NCBI GenBank assembly: GCA_947642555.1
Contig: CANRSX010000042.1
Coordinates: 1-37,821 of the forward strand
Direction of reading: 5' to 3'
Length of the DNA stretch: 37,821 nt
From: an uncultured Roseburia sp.
GTDB lineage: Bacteria; Bacillota; Clostridia; Lachnospirales; Lachnospiraceae
This document shows, in pieces, positions 28,995 to 37,807 of this stretch; within the stretch, counting starts at the first letter, position 1; each line of letters starts with the position of its first letter. A program made the position numbers and the translations under genes. The notes under the pieces are model-generated. The model worked only from the letters and a program-made list of their open reading frames with translations, was not told the DNA's origin and did no database searches.

Positions 28995-30068
28995 ATGAAA
29001 CGAATCGGATTACTGACAAGCGGCGGAGACTGTCAGGCGTTAAACGCAGCAATGCGCGGAGTCGTAAAGGGGCTCAGCGAAAATGTGGACGACCTCGAGG
29101 TGTACGGTTTCTTAAACGGTTACAAGGGACTGATATACGGAAACTACCGCCTTCTGACATCCGCGGACTTTTCGGGCATTCTCACAAAGGGCGGAACGAT
29201 TATCGGTTCGTCCAGGCAGCCGTTTAAGCAGATGCGTGTTCCGGACGAGAACGGACTTGACAAGGTAGAAGCGATGAAGCAGACCTACTACAAGCTGAAT
29301 CTGGACTGCCTGGTGATTTTAGGCGGGAACGGGACGCAGAAGACGGCCAATCTGCTGCGTGAGGAAGGCTTAAATATCATCCATCTCCCGAAGACGATCG
29401 ACAACGATATCTACGGAACGGACGTGACCTTCGGCTTCCAGAGCGCGATCAACATTGCGACCGATGCGATCGACTGCATTCACACGACGGCAGCTTCCCA
29501 CAACCGCGTTTTTATCGTCGAGGTAATGGGGCACAAGGTTGGCTGGCTGACGCTGTATGCCGGAATCGCCGGCGGCGCGGACATTATTCTGCTTCCGGAG
29601 ATCCCCTATGACATTAAGAAGGTTACGGCTGCCATCAATAAGCGGACAAAGGCCGGAAAAGGATTTACGATTCTTGCGGTTGCAGAGGGCGCGATTTCAA
29701 AGGAAGACGCGGAGCTTTCCAAGAAAGAATATAAGGAAAAGATTGCGAAGCGCAAATATCCCTCCGTTTCCTATGAGATTGCGGACAAGATTTATGAACA
29801 GACAGGCGTCGAAGTGCGTGTGACCGTACCGGGACATACGCAGAGAGGCGGAAGCCCGTGTCCGTATGACCGTGTGCTCTGTACGAGACTCGGCGCTGCG
29901 GCGGCAAAAGCGATTATGGAAGAGGATTACGGTTATATGATCGCTATGGTCAACAATAAGACAAAGCGCGTGCCGCTCGGCGAGGTGGCCGGAAAGCTTA
30001 AGATGGTGGATCCGGGCAGCCAGATGATCAAGGAGGCGAAGCGGACCGGTATCAGCTTCGGCGATTAA
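28995..30068 (+). CDS. pfkA: 6-phosphofructokinase (mixed donor-site signature)
   Basis: This glycolytic enzyme phosphorylates fructose 6-phosphate. The 357-residue protein has LLTSGGDCQALNAAMRG at the N-terminus, the donor loop LVILGGNGTQKTA, the catalytic LPKTIDNDIYGTD, IVEVMGHKVGWLTL, and VPGHTQRGGSPCPYDR. Compared with the E. coli enzyme (GGDGS, PGTIDND, VMGR), the donor site keeps Gly at 104 as in ATP enzymes but has Asn at 103, Lys at 124 (typical of pyrophosphate-type and group III enzymes) and His for Arg171. The donor therefore cannot be called with certainty. AGGAGG at 28981-28986 sits 8 bp before the ATG at 28995, and only 2 bp before an in-frame ATG at 28989. dnaX follows after 13 bp. 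Confidence 0.93.
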   Translation: MKRIGLLTSGGDCQALNAAMRGVVKGLSENVDDLEVYGFLNGYKGLIYGNYRLLTSADFSGILTKGGTIIGSSRQPFKQMRVPDENGLDKVEAMKQTYYKLNLDCLVILGGNGTQKTANLLREEGLNIIHLPKTIDNDIYGTDVTFGFQSAINIATDAIDCIHTTAASHNRVFIVEVMGHKVGWLTLYAGIAGGADIILLPEIPYDIKKVTAAINKRTKAGKGFTILAVAEGAISKEDAELSKKEYKEKIAKRKYPSVSYEIADKIYEQTGVEVRVTVPGHTQRGGSPCPYDRVLCTRLGAAAAKAIMEEDYGYMIAMVNNKTKRVPLGEVAGKLKMVDPGSQMIKEAKRTGISFGD

Positions 30069-30081
30069 GAAGGAGAACAGC

Positions 30082-31674
30082 ATGTCATATACGGCGTTAT
30101 ACCGTAAATTCCGCCCGCAGGAATTTACCGATGTCAGAGGTCAGGATCATATTGTGACAACACTGAAGAATCAGATCAAAGCGGACCGGATCGGACATGC
30201 CTATCTGTTTTGCGGGACAAGAGGAACCGGCAAGACAACGATTGCCAAAATCTTCGCGCGGGCGGTCAACTGCGAACATCCGGTGGACGGCAGCCCGTGC
30301 GGGGAGTGTGCGGCCTGCAGATCAATCGCAGCCGGCACGTCCATGAATGTGATTGAAATCGACGCTGCGTCCAATAACGGTGTGGACAATATCCGTCAGA
30401 TTCGAGAGGAAGTTGAGTACCGTCCGACAGAAGGAAAATACAAGGTCTATATCATTGACGAGGTTCATATGCTGTCGATAGGAGCGTTCAATGCGCTGTT
30501 AAAGACGCTGGAGGAGCCGCCGTCATACGTGATTTTTATCCTGGCGACCACGGAAGCGCACAAGATCCCGGTCACAATCCTTTCCCGCTGCCAGCGGTAT
30601 GATTTCCGCAGGATTTCGATCGATACGATTACCGTCAGACTGCGGGAGCTGATGGACGCGGAGCAGGTGACGGTGGAAGAAAAAGCGCTGCGCTATATCG
30701 CGAAGGCCGGGGACGGTTCCATGCGGGATTCCTTAAGCCTTCTGGATCAGTGCATTGCCTTTTACCTGGGTCAGGAGCTGACGTATGATAAGGTACTGGA
30801 GACGCTTGGCGCGGTCGATACGGAGGTATTCAGCCGGCTGCTGCGCCAGATCTTAGACAGCAGTGTGACGGGAGCGATTCAGCTGCTTTCGGACATGGTG
30901 ACAGAGGGAAGGGATCTGGGACAGTTTGTCACAGATTTTACCTGGTATCTGCGAAACCTTATGCTGGTACAGGGATCGGACGATATGGAGGATGTGCTCG
31001 ACGTCTCATCCGAGAATCTCGCGCTCTTAAAAGAAGAAGCGCAGATGGTCGACAGTATGGTTCTGATGCGCTACATCCGCATTTTTTCCGAGCTGGGAAG
31101 CCAGTTAAAATACGCGGTGCAGAAGCGGATTTTAATCGAGATCGCCCTTGTAAAGCTGTGCAGACCGCAGATGGAGCAGGACTACGAATCTTTAATCGAC
31201 CGGATTGAGGGGCTGGAGAAGAAACTGGCACAGGGTGTTTTTGTGACGGACGGGGCCGGCAGGGGAGACGGAAGCGGGGCTTTTGGACAGCAGACTGCGG
31301 AGCATGGCGCAGGAGCCGCGGAAAAACCAGCGCTGGAAAAAGCGGTTCCGGATGATATAAAACGAGTGATGGCGGGCTGGGGCAGCATCTTAAGCCGTCT
31401 GACCGGAGCTACGAGGACTTATCTCAAAAAGGCGGTAAAGTCGCTGGGATCGGACGGCGCATTGCTGCTGGTGTTTGACGATCCGAACGCATACGCGTAT
31501 ATAGAAGAAAACCGTTCCGGCTGTCGGGACGCCATTGTGGCGGCGATGGAGGAACAGACCGGAAAAGAGGTCGGACTGGAGATCCGGCTCAATGAGAGCG
31601 GACAGCCCGGGGAGGAGATCTACCCGGATCTCGGAGATCTGATTCAGTTTGAGATCGAGGATGAGGATTTCTGA
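30082..31674 (+). CDS. dnaX: DNA polymerase III subunits gamma/tau
   Basis: DnaX is the clamp-loader ATPase of the replisome. The 530-residue protein starts MSYTALYRKFRPQEFTDVRGQDH and has Walker A GTRGTGKTT (about residues 45-53), four zinc cysteines (64, 73, 76, 79), Walker B VYIIDEVHMLS, the sensor ILATTEAHKIPVTILSRCQRYDFRR, then domain III and a tau-like C-terminal extension after about residue 370 that could contact DnaE. No obvious slippery frameshift site was searched for in detail. AAGAAGGAGAACAGC precedes the start. ybaB follows after 80 bp, the conserved dnaX-ybaB order. Confidence 0.97.
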   Translation: MSYTALYRKFRPQEFTDVRGQDHIVTTLKNQIKADRIGHAYLFCGTRGTGKTTIAKIFARAVNCEHPVDGSPCGECAACRSIAAGTSMNVIEIDAASNNGVDNIRQIREEVEYRPTEGKYKVYIIDEVHMLSIGAFNALLKTLEEPPSYVIFILATTEAHKIPVTILSRCQRYDFRRISIDTITVRLRELMDAEQVTVEEKALRYIAKAGDGSMRDSLSLLDQCIAFYLGQELTYDKVLETLGAVDTEVFSRLLRQILDSSVTGAIQLLSDMVTEGRDLGQFVTDFTWYLRNLMLVQGSDDMEDVLDVSSENLALLKEEAQMVDSMVLMRYIRIFSELGSQLKYAVQKRILIEIALVKLCRPQMEQDYESLIDRIEGLEKKLAQGVFVTDGAGRGDGSGAFGQQTAEHGAGAAEKPALEKAVPDDIKRVMAGWGSILSRLTGATRTYLKKAVKSLGSDGALLLVFDDPNAYAYIEENRSGCRDAIVAAMEEQTGKEVGLEIRLNESGQPGEEIYPDLGDLIQFEIEDEDF

Positions 31675-31754
31675 GAAGAACAAGGTCAGAATGTCAGAAA
31701 GGATCTGGCGAGACGGGGATCATCCCTGAAGAAGAGATATGGAGGAAGCAGACG

Positions 31755-32108
31755 ATGGCAAAAAGAGGCGGTTTCCAGGGAGGTATGCCCGGAAATATGA
31801 ACAATCTGATGAAACAGGCACAGAGGATGCAGCGTCAGATGGAGGAAGCACAGAAAGAGCTGGAGGAAAAGGAAGTGACGGCGGCGTCAGGCGGCGGGGC
31901 CGTGGAAATCACGGTATCCGGAAAGCATGAGATCACGAAGGTGAAGCTCTCCGAGGAGGTTGTGGACCCGGACGATATCGAGATGCTGGAGGACCTGATC
32001 ATGGCGGCGGCGAACGAGGCATTCCGTCAGCTGGATGAATTTTCCGCGAATTCCATGTCAAAGATTACCGGAGGAATCGGCGGAGGCTTAGGCGGCCTGC
32101 CGTTTTAA
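31755..32108 (+). CDS. YbaB/EbfC family nucleoid-associated protein
   Basis: The 117-residue protein binds DNA as a dimer. It has a Gly/Asn/Met-rich N-terminus, the helical MNNLMKQAQRMQRQMEEAQKELEEKEVTAASGGGAVEITVSGKHEI core (about residues 15-60) and VVDPDDIEMLEDLIMAAANEAFRQ (about 75-98), with a glycine-rich tail. It follows dnaX and precedes recR in most Firmicutes, as here except for one gene inserted in between. GGAGGAAGCAGACG precedes the start. Confidence 0.96.
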   Translation: MAKRGGFQGGMPGNMNNLMKQAQRMQRQMEEAQKELEEKEVTAASGGGAVEITVSGKHEITKVKLSEEVVDPDDIEMLEDLIMAAANEAFRQLDEFSANSMSKITGGIGGGLGGLPF

Positions 32109-32136
32109 GCGGGCACAGGAGAAAAGATATTTTATT

Positions 32137-32170
32137 ACAGGCTGTCACTACAAACGTGGTGACAGCCTGT
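32137..32170 (+). terminator. Terminator-like hairpin after ybaB
   Basis: A perfect 12-bp stem, ACAGGCTGTCAC (32137-32148) with GTGACAGCCTGT (32159-32170) and a 10-nt loop, between two convergent genes. The T tail is weak on both strands, but the position fits a bidirectional terminator. Confidence 0.6.
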
Positions 32171-32188
32171 TGTATACTGCGTTTGCAG

Positions 32189-32959
32189 CTACAGCTTCGC
32201 CTGAAAAACCGGATCCGCGGGATATCCGCTGGCGCATTTCTGCATCGCCCGCTGGATGCTGTCCATAGAATTGCCCCAGTCCTTATCCTTATTCCGATAG
32301 TCATTCTTCTCCACAAACCAGGAGACTTCCTTCTGAAGCCGGTCCAGATTATCCTGCATCAGGGAGAATACCAGAGGATAAAAATCTTTTTTCTGGGCGT
32401 CGGTCAGCTTGTCTTCCGCAGCCTCGATCAGATCGCCGAAATGGGGCAGGCAGAATCCTTTGCTTTTGGAAAACAGCTCGCGGAACTCATCGTTCTTCTG
32501 ATACAGGTCGAAAAAAGTATCCAGGTAACGATTGTAAATTTGTCGGAAATGGTCGCAAACATAACAGGAATGGTCTTTTCCTTCAATCCAGACCCCAATA
32601 GATGTCTTTGCACCTTCTCCGAGACCTGCACTGGTTCGCTTCATGCGTTTGAGCAGACTGGATTTGCCCGGCGTAAAATCCTTAATTACTCCCGAGAGCT
32701 CCTGATTGAGCTTTTTTAAATGCGTGCTTAAGATCAGCGCGTTTCCGAGCCGGTTGCCATAATCGTACATTTTTTTAAAATGCTCGCGGCAGAAACCAGT
32801 GGCATCCGTTTTCTCCCGAATGTCATCCTCCATGTACGCGGAACCGAGAATAAAAGAGATGGCATGCTGTTCGGCCTGGCGTTCCAGATAGCAGAACGGG
32901 CACTCGTCGTCTGCATGCAGGGCGTCCATCAGGGGGATGGTGGCGATGTTTTCTTTCAT
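32189..32959 (-). CDS. DUF6062-like protein with duplicated CxxC/CxxH motif
   Basis: The 256-residue cytosolic protein has two copies of a cysteine/histidine pattern: Cys20-Cys23 (CPFC) with Cys57-His60 (CREH), and Cys132-Cys135 (CYVC) with Cys170-His173 (CLPH). The spacing between the two parts is 34 and 35 residues, so it appears to be an internal duplication of a zinc-ribbon or cluster-binding unit. The pattern matches DUF6062 proteins, whose function is not known. AAAGGATTTACG lies before the ATG. It is inserted in reverse orientation between ybaB and recR, with its own promoter at 33001-33029. Confidence 0.75.
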   Translation of the reverse strand: MKENIATIPLMDALHADDECPFCYLERQAEQHAISFILGSAYMEDDIREKTDATGFCREHFKKMYDYGNRLGNALILSTHLKKLNQELSGVIKDFTPGKSSLLKRMKRTSAGLGEGAKTSIGVWIEGKDHSCYVCDHFRQIYNRYLDTFFDLYQKNDEFRELFSKSKGFCLPHFGDLIEAAEDKLTDAQKKDFYPLVFSLMQDNLDRLQKEVSWFVEKNDYRNKDKDWGNSMDSIQRAMQKCASGYPADPVFQAKL

Positions 32960-33000
32960 AAGCGTAAATCCTTTCTGACAATGTATTCCTTCTTTATTTT

Positions 33001-33029
33001 AGTATACCATGCCTGTTTTTGACAGACAA
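33001..33029 (-). promoter_or_regulatory. Promoter of the DUF6062 gene
   Basis: On the minus strand TTGTCT (complement of 33024-33029) and TATACT (complement of 33001-33006) with a 17-bp spacer, about 40 bp before the start codon. Confidence 0.65.
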
Positions 33030-33045
33030 GCAGAGAAAAACATCC

Positions 33046-33074
33046 TTGTAAAACGAAAGACAATCAAGTAATAT
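33046..33074 (+). promoter_or_regulatory. Promoter of recR
   Basis: TTGTAA at 33046-33051 and TAATAT at 33069-33074 with a 17-bp spacer, about 56 bp before the recR start codon. The separate promoter fits the interruption of the dnaX-ybaB-recR order. Confidence 0.55.
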
Positions 33075-33130
33075 ATAGGTTGACTGGCGAAAAAGTAAGG
33101 AGCGTGCAGACGCTCCGGAATGAGGTTACG

Positions 33131-33727
33131 ATGGATTACTACAGCAGACAGATAAGCAGACTGATACAGGAATTGTCGGCGCTTCCCGGAATCGGATCAA
33201 AATCCGCCCAGCGGCTGGCGTTTCATATCCTCAATATGCCGCTCGAGCAGGTGGAGACGCTGTCCTCCGCGATTGTGGATGCGAAGCGGAATGTCCGTTA
33301 TTGTAAGGAATGTTTCACGCTTACCGACGAGGAGCTTTGTCCGATCTGTAAGGATGCGGCGCGGGATCACGGTGTGATTATGGTGGTGGAAAACACCAGG
33401 GATCTGGCTGCCTATGAGAAGACGCAGAAATACGAGGGCGTCTATCATGTTCTGCACGGGGCAATCTCGCCGATGCTCGGGATCGGGCCGAACGATATCC
33501 GTCTCAAGGAGCTGATGCAGCGTCTGCAGCAGGAGATCAAAGAGGTGATTATCGCCACGAATTCCAGCCTGGAGGGAGAGACGACGGCGATGTACATCAG
33601 CAAGCTGATCAAGCCGACCGGGATTAAGGTGACGCGGATTGCCAGCGGCGTGCCGGTGGGCGGCGATCTGGAATACATTGACGAGGTGACGCTGCTCCGG
33701 GCGCTGGAGGGACGGACGGAGCTGTAG
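33131..33727 (+). CDS. recR: Recombination protein RecR
   Basis: RecR works with RecO and RecF to load RecA at gaps. The 198-residue protein has the family's usual length and order: helix-hairpin-helix [24 protein letters not shown] (about residues 11-34), a zinc site with Cys58, Cys61, Cys70 and Cys73, and the Toprim domain [29 protein letters not shown] (about 79-108) followed by [10 protein letters not shown] and [22 protein letters not shown]. The ATG at 33131 is preferred because the family starts there; TGAGG lies just upstream. Confidence 0.97.
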   Translation: MDYYSRQISRLIQELSALPGIGSKSAQRLAFHILNMPLEQVETLSSAIVDAKRNVRYCKECFTLTDEELCPICKDAARDHGVIMVVENTRDLAAYEKTQKYEGVYHVLHGAISPMLGIGPNDIRLKELMQRLQQEIKEVIIATNSSLEGETTAMYISKLIKPTGIKVTRIASGVPVGGDLEYIDEVTLLRALEGRTEL

Positions 33728-33911
33728 ATTAAAGGTGTCGCGAACTGACGCATTTTGCGGCTGCTGTCGAAATCTTTTTTGAAAACAGAACACAATCCAC
33801 CAAAATATTCGGACATGCTGTGCTACGATTTCCTTTGAAAATTGCAGACCGGACAGGCCCGTCGGAAGACAGGGCGCCTGAAGGACTGCCGTCGGAAAGG
33901 GGAAAGCTGGC

Positions 33912-35615
33912 ATGATAGAGATTATACGGGAGGAAAGCGGTAAGACAGGAAAACAGGGGCTGCCGAAAGATATCAAACAGATTGGAAAACCGGATATCGG
34001 GGATCGGATTTATGTGGAAAATCAGGTATATCAGTATCTGCATCCCCATGAAAGCGCGGAGGAGAAAAAGGCGTATGTGCTGCTTGGCAGATTTGAAACA
34101 TATTCGGGCAGGGAATGCGTTTTTGCAGAGGCGGCGATCCGGCTGCGCGAGATGGAATTCGACAGCGAGCTTCCGCTTTGGAATGATCACACATGGGCGT
34201 ACATATATAAACAGTTAAAACACGAATATGACAGCATGGTGATCGTGGGCTGGGCGCTGGATATCAGGGGACAGCTGCCCAATATGACGGCGCGTCTGGA
34301 GAAGCTTCACCAGAGCCACTTCGGCGGTGCGCATCAGATCCTGTTTCGGATTGACAGCTTAGAGCGCGAGGAAGCGTTTTACGGGACGCGGGACGGCCAT
34401 CTCTACCGGCGTGAGGGATTTTACATCTATTATAAAAAAGGCGCCGCAGAGGATCTTTTCTCTTCCAAAGATACCGCGAAATCGGATGACCGGGAAGATG
34501 CCCTGGAAACAAAGTGGTCTCAAAACGATATAAAGACAGAAAATTCAGATGTAAAAATAAAAACAGACATAATTCAAAGCAATATAGAAGAACCCGGGAC
34601 AGAACAGAATTTTACAGACACCGGCAGCGGACCGGCGCCGGACAACGCCTGGCTTTCTGGTGAGAACGATCAGCCGGAGCGTGAATGTAAACCGGAGGAA
34701 GAACCGGAGGAGAAGGAAGGCTGGTTTGCGGATTCGGATTTCTTTGGAAAACATTTTTCGGGAAGAAGTACGGCGCGCCGCGGAAATTATCGCAGCCGTA
34801 TATCCGGCCAGGAAGAACGGCAGCCGGTATCCTCTTACGCATCGACATTTTTTCTGCTCATGGTGGTCTGCCTTCTCGGGGTTACTGCCTATCTGAATAA
34901 TGAAAAGATGGCCGCGATGGAGGAGACGCTGACCCGGATGAGTCAGGCGCAGGCCGGGAGCGCAGACCAGAAAAAAAGCGGTGACACGGAGACGCCGGAA
35001 GTAAAAATCGAACATGTGAACGGTACGGTGAAAAAGCAGGAGGAACCGCTGCCGGCGGAACATACAGCGGCATCAGACGGCACGGCGGGCGTCAGCGATG
35101 CTGCGGCTGGCGCAGATGGAGCAGGAGATGCGACAAATATCGGCGGAACTGCAGGCGGCGCGGGAGGTACGGATAGCGCAGCGGATCAGCCTCAGGGCGG
35201 CACACCGGATCAGGCGCCTGCGGCAGGGACGGCCGGAAATGAAGGCGGAGCGCCGGAGAATGCCGTGACGACAGATCAGCAGCAGACAGACCCATCCGGC
35301 CAGCCTCAGGGCGGCACGCCGGATCAGCCTCAGGACGGCACGCCGGATCAGGCTCCCGCGGCAGGATCGGAACCAGCCGCCGGAACTTCTGATCCGACTG
35401 CGGCCGTACAGCCGGATGCGGCGACGGCTGCAATGGCGGAGGCCCAGACCTACCTGAGCCAGGGCTATTATGTGGTTCAGAAGGGAGACAGTCTTGTGGG
35501 AATCTGCCGCAGGATTTATCAGACGACGGCCATGATGGACAAGCTGTGTGAAGTCAATGGAATTGAGGACGAAAATACGATTTATGCGGGACAGAAGCTG
35601 ATTCTGCCGAACTGA
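33912..35615 (+). CDS. Membrane protein with N-terminal cytosolic domain and C-terminal LysM
   Basis: The 567-residue protein has an N-terminal domain (about residues 1-180) that includes a JAB/MPN-like-looking stretch (LLGRFETYSGRECVFAEAAIRL, IVGWALDIRG), a low-complexity acidic linker, one transmembrane helix (about 306-328, SSYASTFFLLMVVCLLGVTAYL), a Gly/Pro/Gln/Ala-rich extracellular stalk with repeats such as PQGGTPDQAPAAGT, and a LysM domain at the end (about 518-567; YYVVQKGDSLVGICRRIY, NTIYAGQKLILPN). The LysM should bind peptidoglycan and place the cytosolic domain at the membrane. I cannot prove the fold of the N-terminal domain. The gene follows recR by 184 bp and precedes the DUF5711 and CvpA-like genes on the same strand. 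Confidence 0.8.
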   Translation: MIEIIREESGKTGKQGLPKDIKQIGKPDIGDRIYVENQVYQYLHPHESAEEKKAYVLLGRFETYSGRECVFAEAAIRLREMEFDSELPLWNDHTWAYIYKQLKHEYDSMVIVGWALDIRGQLPNMTARLEKLHQSHFGGAHQILFRIDSLEREEAFYGTRDGHLYRREGFYIYYKKGAAEDLFSSKDTAKSDDREDALETKWSQNDIKTENSDVKIKTDIIQSNIEEPGTEQNFTDTGSGPAPDNAWLSGENDQPERECKPEEEPEEKEGWFADSDFFGKHFSGRSTARRGNYRSRISGQEERQPVSSYASTFFLLMVVCLLGVTAYLNNEKMAAMEETLTRMSQAQAGSADQKKSGDTETPEVKIEHVNGTVKKQEEPLPAEHTAASDGTAGVSDAAAGADGAGDATNIGGTAGGAGGTDSAADQPQGGTPDQAPAAGTAGNEGGAPENAVTTDQQQTDPSGQPQGGTPDQPQDGTPDQAPAAGSEPAAGTSDPTAAVQPDAATAAMAEAQTYLSQGYYVVQKGDSLVGICRRIYQTTAMMDKLCEVNGIEDENTIYAGQKLILPN

Positions 35616-35669
35616 CCGCAGGGCAGAATCTCCCTGTTCTGGCTCTGAATATACAAAAAGAGAGGACAT

Positions 35670-36866
35670 ATGGCAGGAGATAAGAAAAAAGGCTTCCGCA
35701 CGGTCGAAGCTGCCGATATGGAAGAGTACAAAAAGAAAATCAGGGAACACCGCATCAGAATCGTAAAGGTGATCGGGCTGTTTGCCGCGGTGTTTCTTCT
35801 GACTGCCGCCGGAATCGGGCTGTATATGGCATTCCGGCAGTATGAGGCTTATGATATCCGTACCTCGGTGGAACGATCGGATACACAGGGAACCAGGTTT
35901 GAAGAATTTTGCGGAAATATTTTAAAATACAGTAACGACGGAGCATTTTACACGGATACGGATAACGAACTGATCTGGAATCAGACATACGAGATGGCGG
36001 ATCCGCGGATCGATATCTGTGAAGGATATGTTGTGATTTACGACAAAGGCGGAACGAAACTGTTTATCCTCAATGAGACCGGCCTGCAGGGAAGCCTGGA
36101 GATGACGATGCCCATTGATCAGGTCTGCGTGGCGGCGCAGGGGACGATTGCGGTTCTGATGAAGCAGAGCTCGAAGGCGAATATTGCCCTCTATGACCGT
36201 GAGGGAGGGTTTCTGGCAGGAGGGGAAATCCATGGGGAAAAAGGCGGATATCCGATCGCGATCGCACTGTCCTCCGACGCGCTGAAACTTGCGGTTTCCA
36301 TGCTTGATATAAACAAAGGAAGCGTAAAAAGCACGATCGCTTTCTATAATTATGGATCCGTCGGACAAAATGAGATTGACAACATTGTAGGCGCGAATAC
36401 ATTTGACGATCTTGTGATTCCTGAGCTTGCGTTTGTGTCCGGCGACCGGATGCTGGCGCTGGGGGATTCGAAGCTGATCCTGTTTGAGGGAACCCAGAAA
36501 CCGCAGATTGCGGCGGAGATTCCGCTGGAAAAACAGGCGAAGAGCATTTTTTACAATGACAATTATGTGGGAATCGTAAATAACAATGACGGCGATGAGG
36601 TGACGCATCATCTTCTCGTCTATAATATGGAAGGAGAGCTTCGGATGGAACAGGATCTTGAACTGGAATACAGCCGGATCGATTTCCTTTCCAATAATGA
36701 GATACTGATCCGGAACGATACGGTCTGCGAACTTTATACGATGCGCGGAATCCGTAAATTCCATTATGAATTTGAGCGGGAGCTTTATCAGATCATTCCG
36801 GGGAGATCAGGACTGAACTACACATTTGTACTGCAGGATGCGACAGAAAAAGTACGACTGAGATAA
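35670..36866 (+). CDS. DUF5711 family membrane-anchored beta-propeller-like protein
   Basis: The 398-residue protein has a charged N-terminal cytoplasmic tail, one transmembrane helix (about residues 28-50) and an extracellular domain of repeated beta segments (for example GYVVIYDKGGTKLFILNETG, GTIAVLMKQSSKANIALYDREG, RMLALGDSKLILFEG). That pattern resembles a propeller and the DUF5711 family of Lachnospiraceae; no function is known. AAGAGAGGACAT lies before the start. It is between the LysM protein gene (54 bp) and the CvpA-like gene (10 bp), so the three appear to form one cell-envelope operon. Confidence 0.8.
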   Translation: MAGDKKKGFRTVEAADMEEYKKKIREHRIRIVKVIGLFAAVFLLTAAGIGLYMAFRQYEAYDIRTSVERSDTQGTRFEEFCGNILKYSNDGAFYTDTDNELIWNQTYEMADPRIDICEGYVVIYDKGGTKLFILNETGLQGSLEMTMPIDQVCVAAQGTIAVLMKQSSKANIALYDREGGFLAGGEIHGEKGGYPIAIALSSDALKLAVSMLDINKGSVKSTIAFYNYGSVGQNEIDNIVGANTFDDLVIPELAFVSGDRMLALGDSKLILFEGTQKPQIAAEIPLEKQAKSIFYNDNYVGIVNNNDGDEVTHHLLVYNMEGELRMEQDLELEYSRIDFLSNNEILIRNDTVCELYTMRGIRKFHYEFERELYQIIPGRSGLNYTFVLQDATEKVRLR

Positions 36867-36876
36867 GGAGAAGACG

Positions 36877-37575
36877 ATGAACTGGGTATTGATTCTTGTT
36901 TTACTGGTGTTTGCGGGAAATATATGGGCGGGATACCGAAGGGGATTTCTGCGGCTGATCTACTCGCTGGTGTCCTGGATCCTGATGCTCGCGATCGTTT
37001 ACTGGGCGACGCCGTATATCAGCAGCTTCATCTTCGATCGCACATCCGTATATGAACAGGTGGCCGGGCGCTGCGAGGAGATCATTCATCAGACGGCGGA
37101 AGAGCGGGTGCAGGAAGAAACAGAAAACCGGGAAGACGAACTTAAGGCGCTTGGGATTCAGATGCCGGATAAGATTATGGAAAATATACTGGACCGGGCG
37201 GCCGGTACCGCAGACGAATTTCTGGAGGAAAGCGGTATTTATACACAGCTGGCACATGAAATCGCGTCCTTTGTGACACAGGGCATTGCGTTTCTTGTCG
37301 CGCTGATCATCGCATGGCTGATCGTACATATCATATCGCATCTTCTAGGGATTGTGTCGCATATTCCGATCATAAAAGGGCTCAATCAGTTTCTCGGATT
37401 GTTTGCCGGCGGAGTGTACGGCCTTCTGATGATCTGGGTTGCCTTTTGTATCGTGGCGGTCTGCAGTACGGGAAATGCAGGACAGATGATCGGAGCTCTG
37501 ATCCATGAGAGCAGAATTCTCACCTTTTTATACAATTATAATCCGGTGCTCCTGTTTTTGGTGAAATACCTGTAA
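36877..37575 (+). CDS. CvpA-family membrane protein
   Basis: The 232-residue protein has hydrophobic segments at about residues 3-20, 26-48, 133-158 and 170-200, with a charged central stretch between them. The N-terminal GYRRGFLRLIYSLVSWILMLAIVYWATPYIS and the late RFLGIVSHIPIIKGLNQFLGLFAGGVYGLLMIW-like segment fit the CvpA (colicin V production) family, which in Firmicutes includes small membrane proteins of unclear role. AAGGAGAAGACG precedes the start. It is the last gene of the LysM-DUF5711-CvpA operon and ends at a strong terminator. Confidence 0.88.
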   Translation: MNWVLILVLLVFAGNIWAGYRRGFLRLIYSLVSWILMLAIVYWATPYISSFIFDRTSVYEQVAGRCEEIIHQTAEERVQEETENREDELKALGIQMPDKIMENILDRAAGTADEFLEESGIYTQLAHEIASFVTQGIAFLVALIIAWLIVHIISHLLGIVSHIPIIKGLNQFLGLFAGGVYGLLMIWVAFCIVAVCSTGNAGQMIGALIHESRILTFLYNYNPVLLFLVKYL

Positions 37576-37579
37576 TAAT

Positions 37580-37625
37580 AGATATAGTGGTGTCTTTTAC
37601 AGACAACCACTATATCTGTTTTTGT
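37580..37625 (+). terminator. Terminator after the CvpA-like gene
   Basis: A long hairpin (AGATATAGTGG-TGTCT with AGACAACCACTATATCT, one bulge) with a 5-nt loop, followed by GTTTTTGT. Confidence 0.92.
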
Positions 37626-37658
37626 AGGAAAAATGTGAAAAAATAGTGAAAAAAGTGG

Positions 37659-37687
37659 TTGACATTCAAAAATATAGGTGATAATAT
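37659..37687 (+). promoter_or_regulatory. Upstream promoter P1 of a tandem pair
   Basis: TTGACA at 37659-37664 and TAATAT at 37682-37687 with a 17-bp spacer ending AGGTGA. It shares this architecture with P2 exactly 120 bp further. Confidence 0.75.
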
Positions 37688-37778
37688 AATCAAGCTGATT
37701 GCAAAACACAAGACACATTGCAGCGGGATCTGCCTGAAATGAGAAATGTGCTTCGCAAAAAGAAAATAAAAAAAGTTG

Positions 37779-37807
37779 TTGACAAACATTTCCAAAGGTG
37801 ATATAGT
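37779..37807 (+). promoter_or_regulatory. Downstream promoter P2 of a tandem pair
   Basis: TTGACA at 37779-37784 and TATAGT at 37802-37807 with a 17-bp spacer ending AGGTGA. A TTG run and A-rich stretch precede it, as upstream elements of strong promoters do. Its product lies beyond the window. Confidence 0.8.

Noticed and set aside
35073..35750. 225-residue minus-strand frame
   Set aside because: It is antisense to the repeat-rich stalk of the LysM protein and the start of the DUF5711 gene, and its repeats mirror that DNA.
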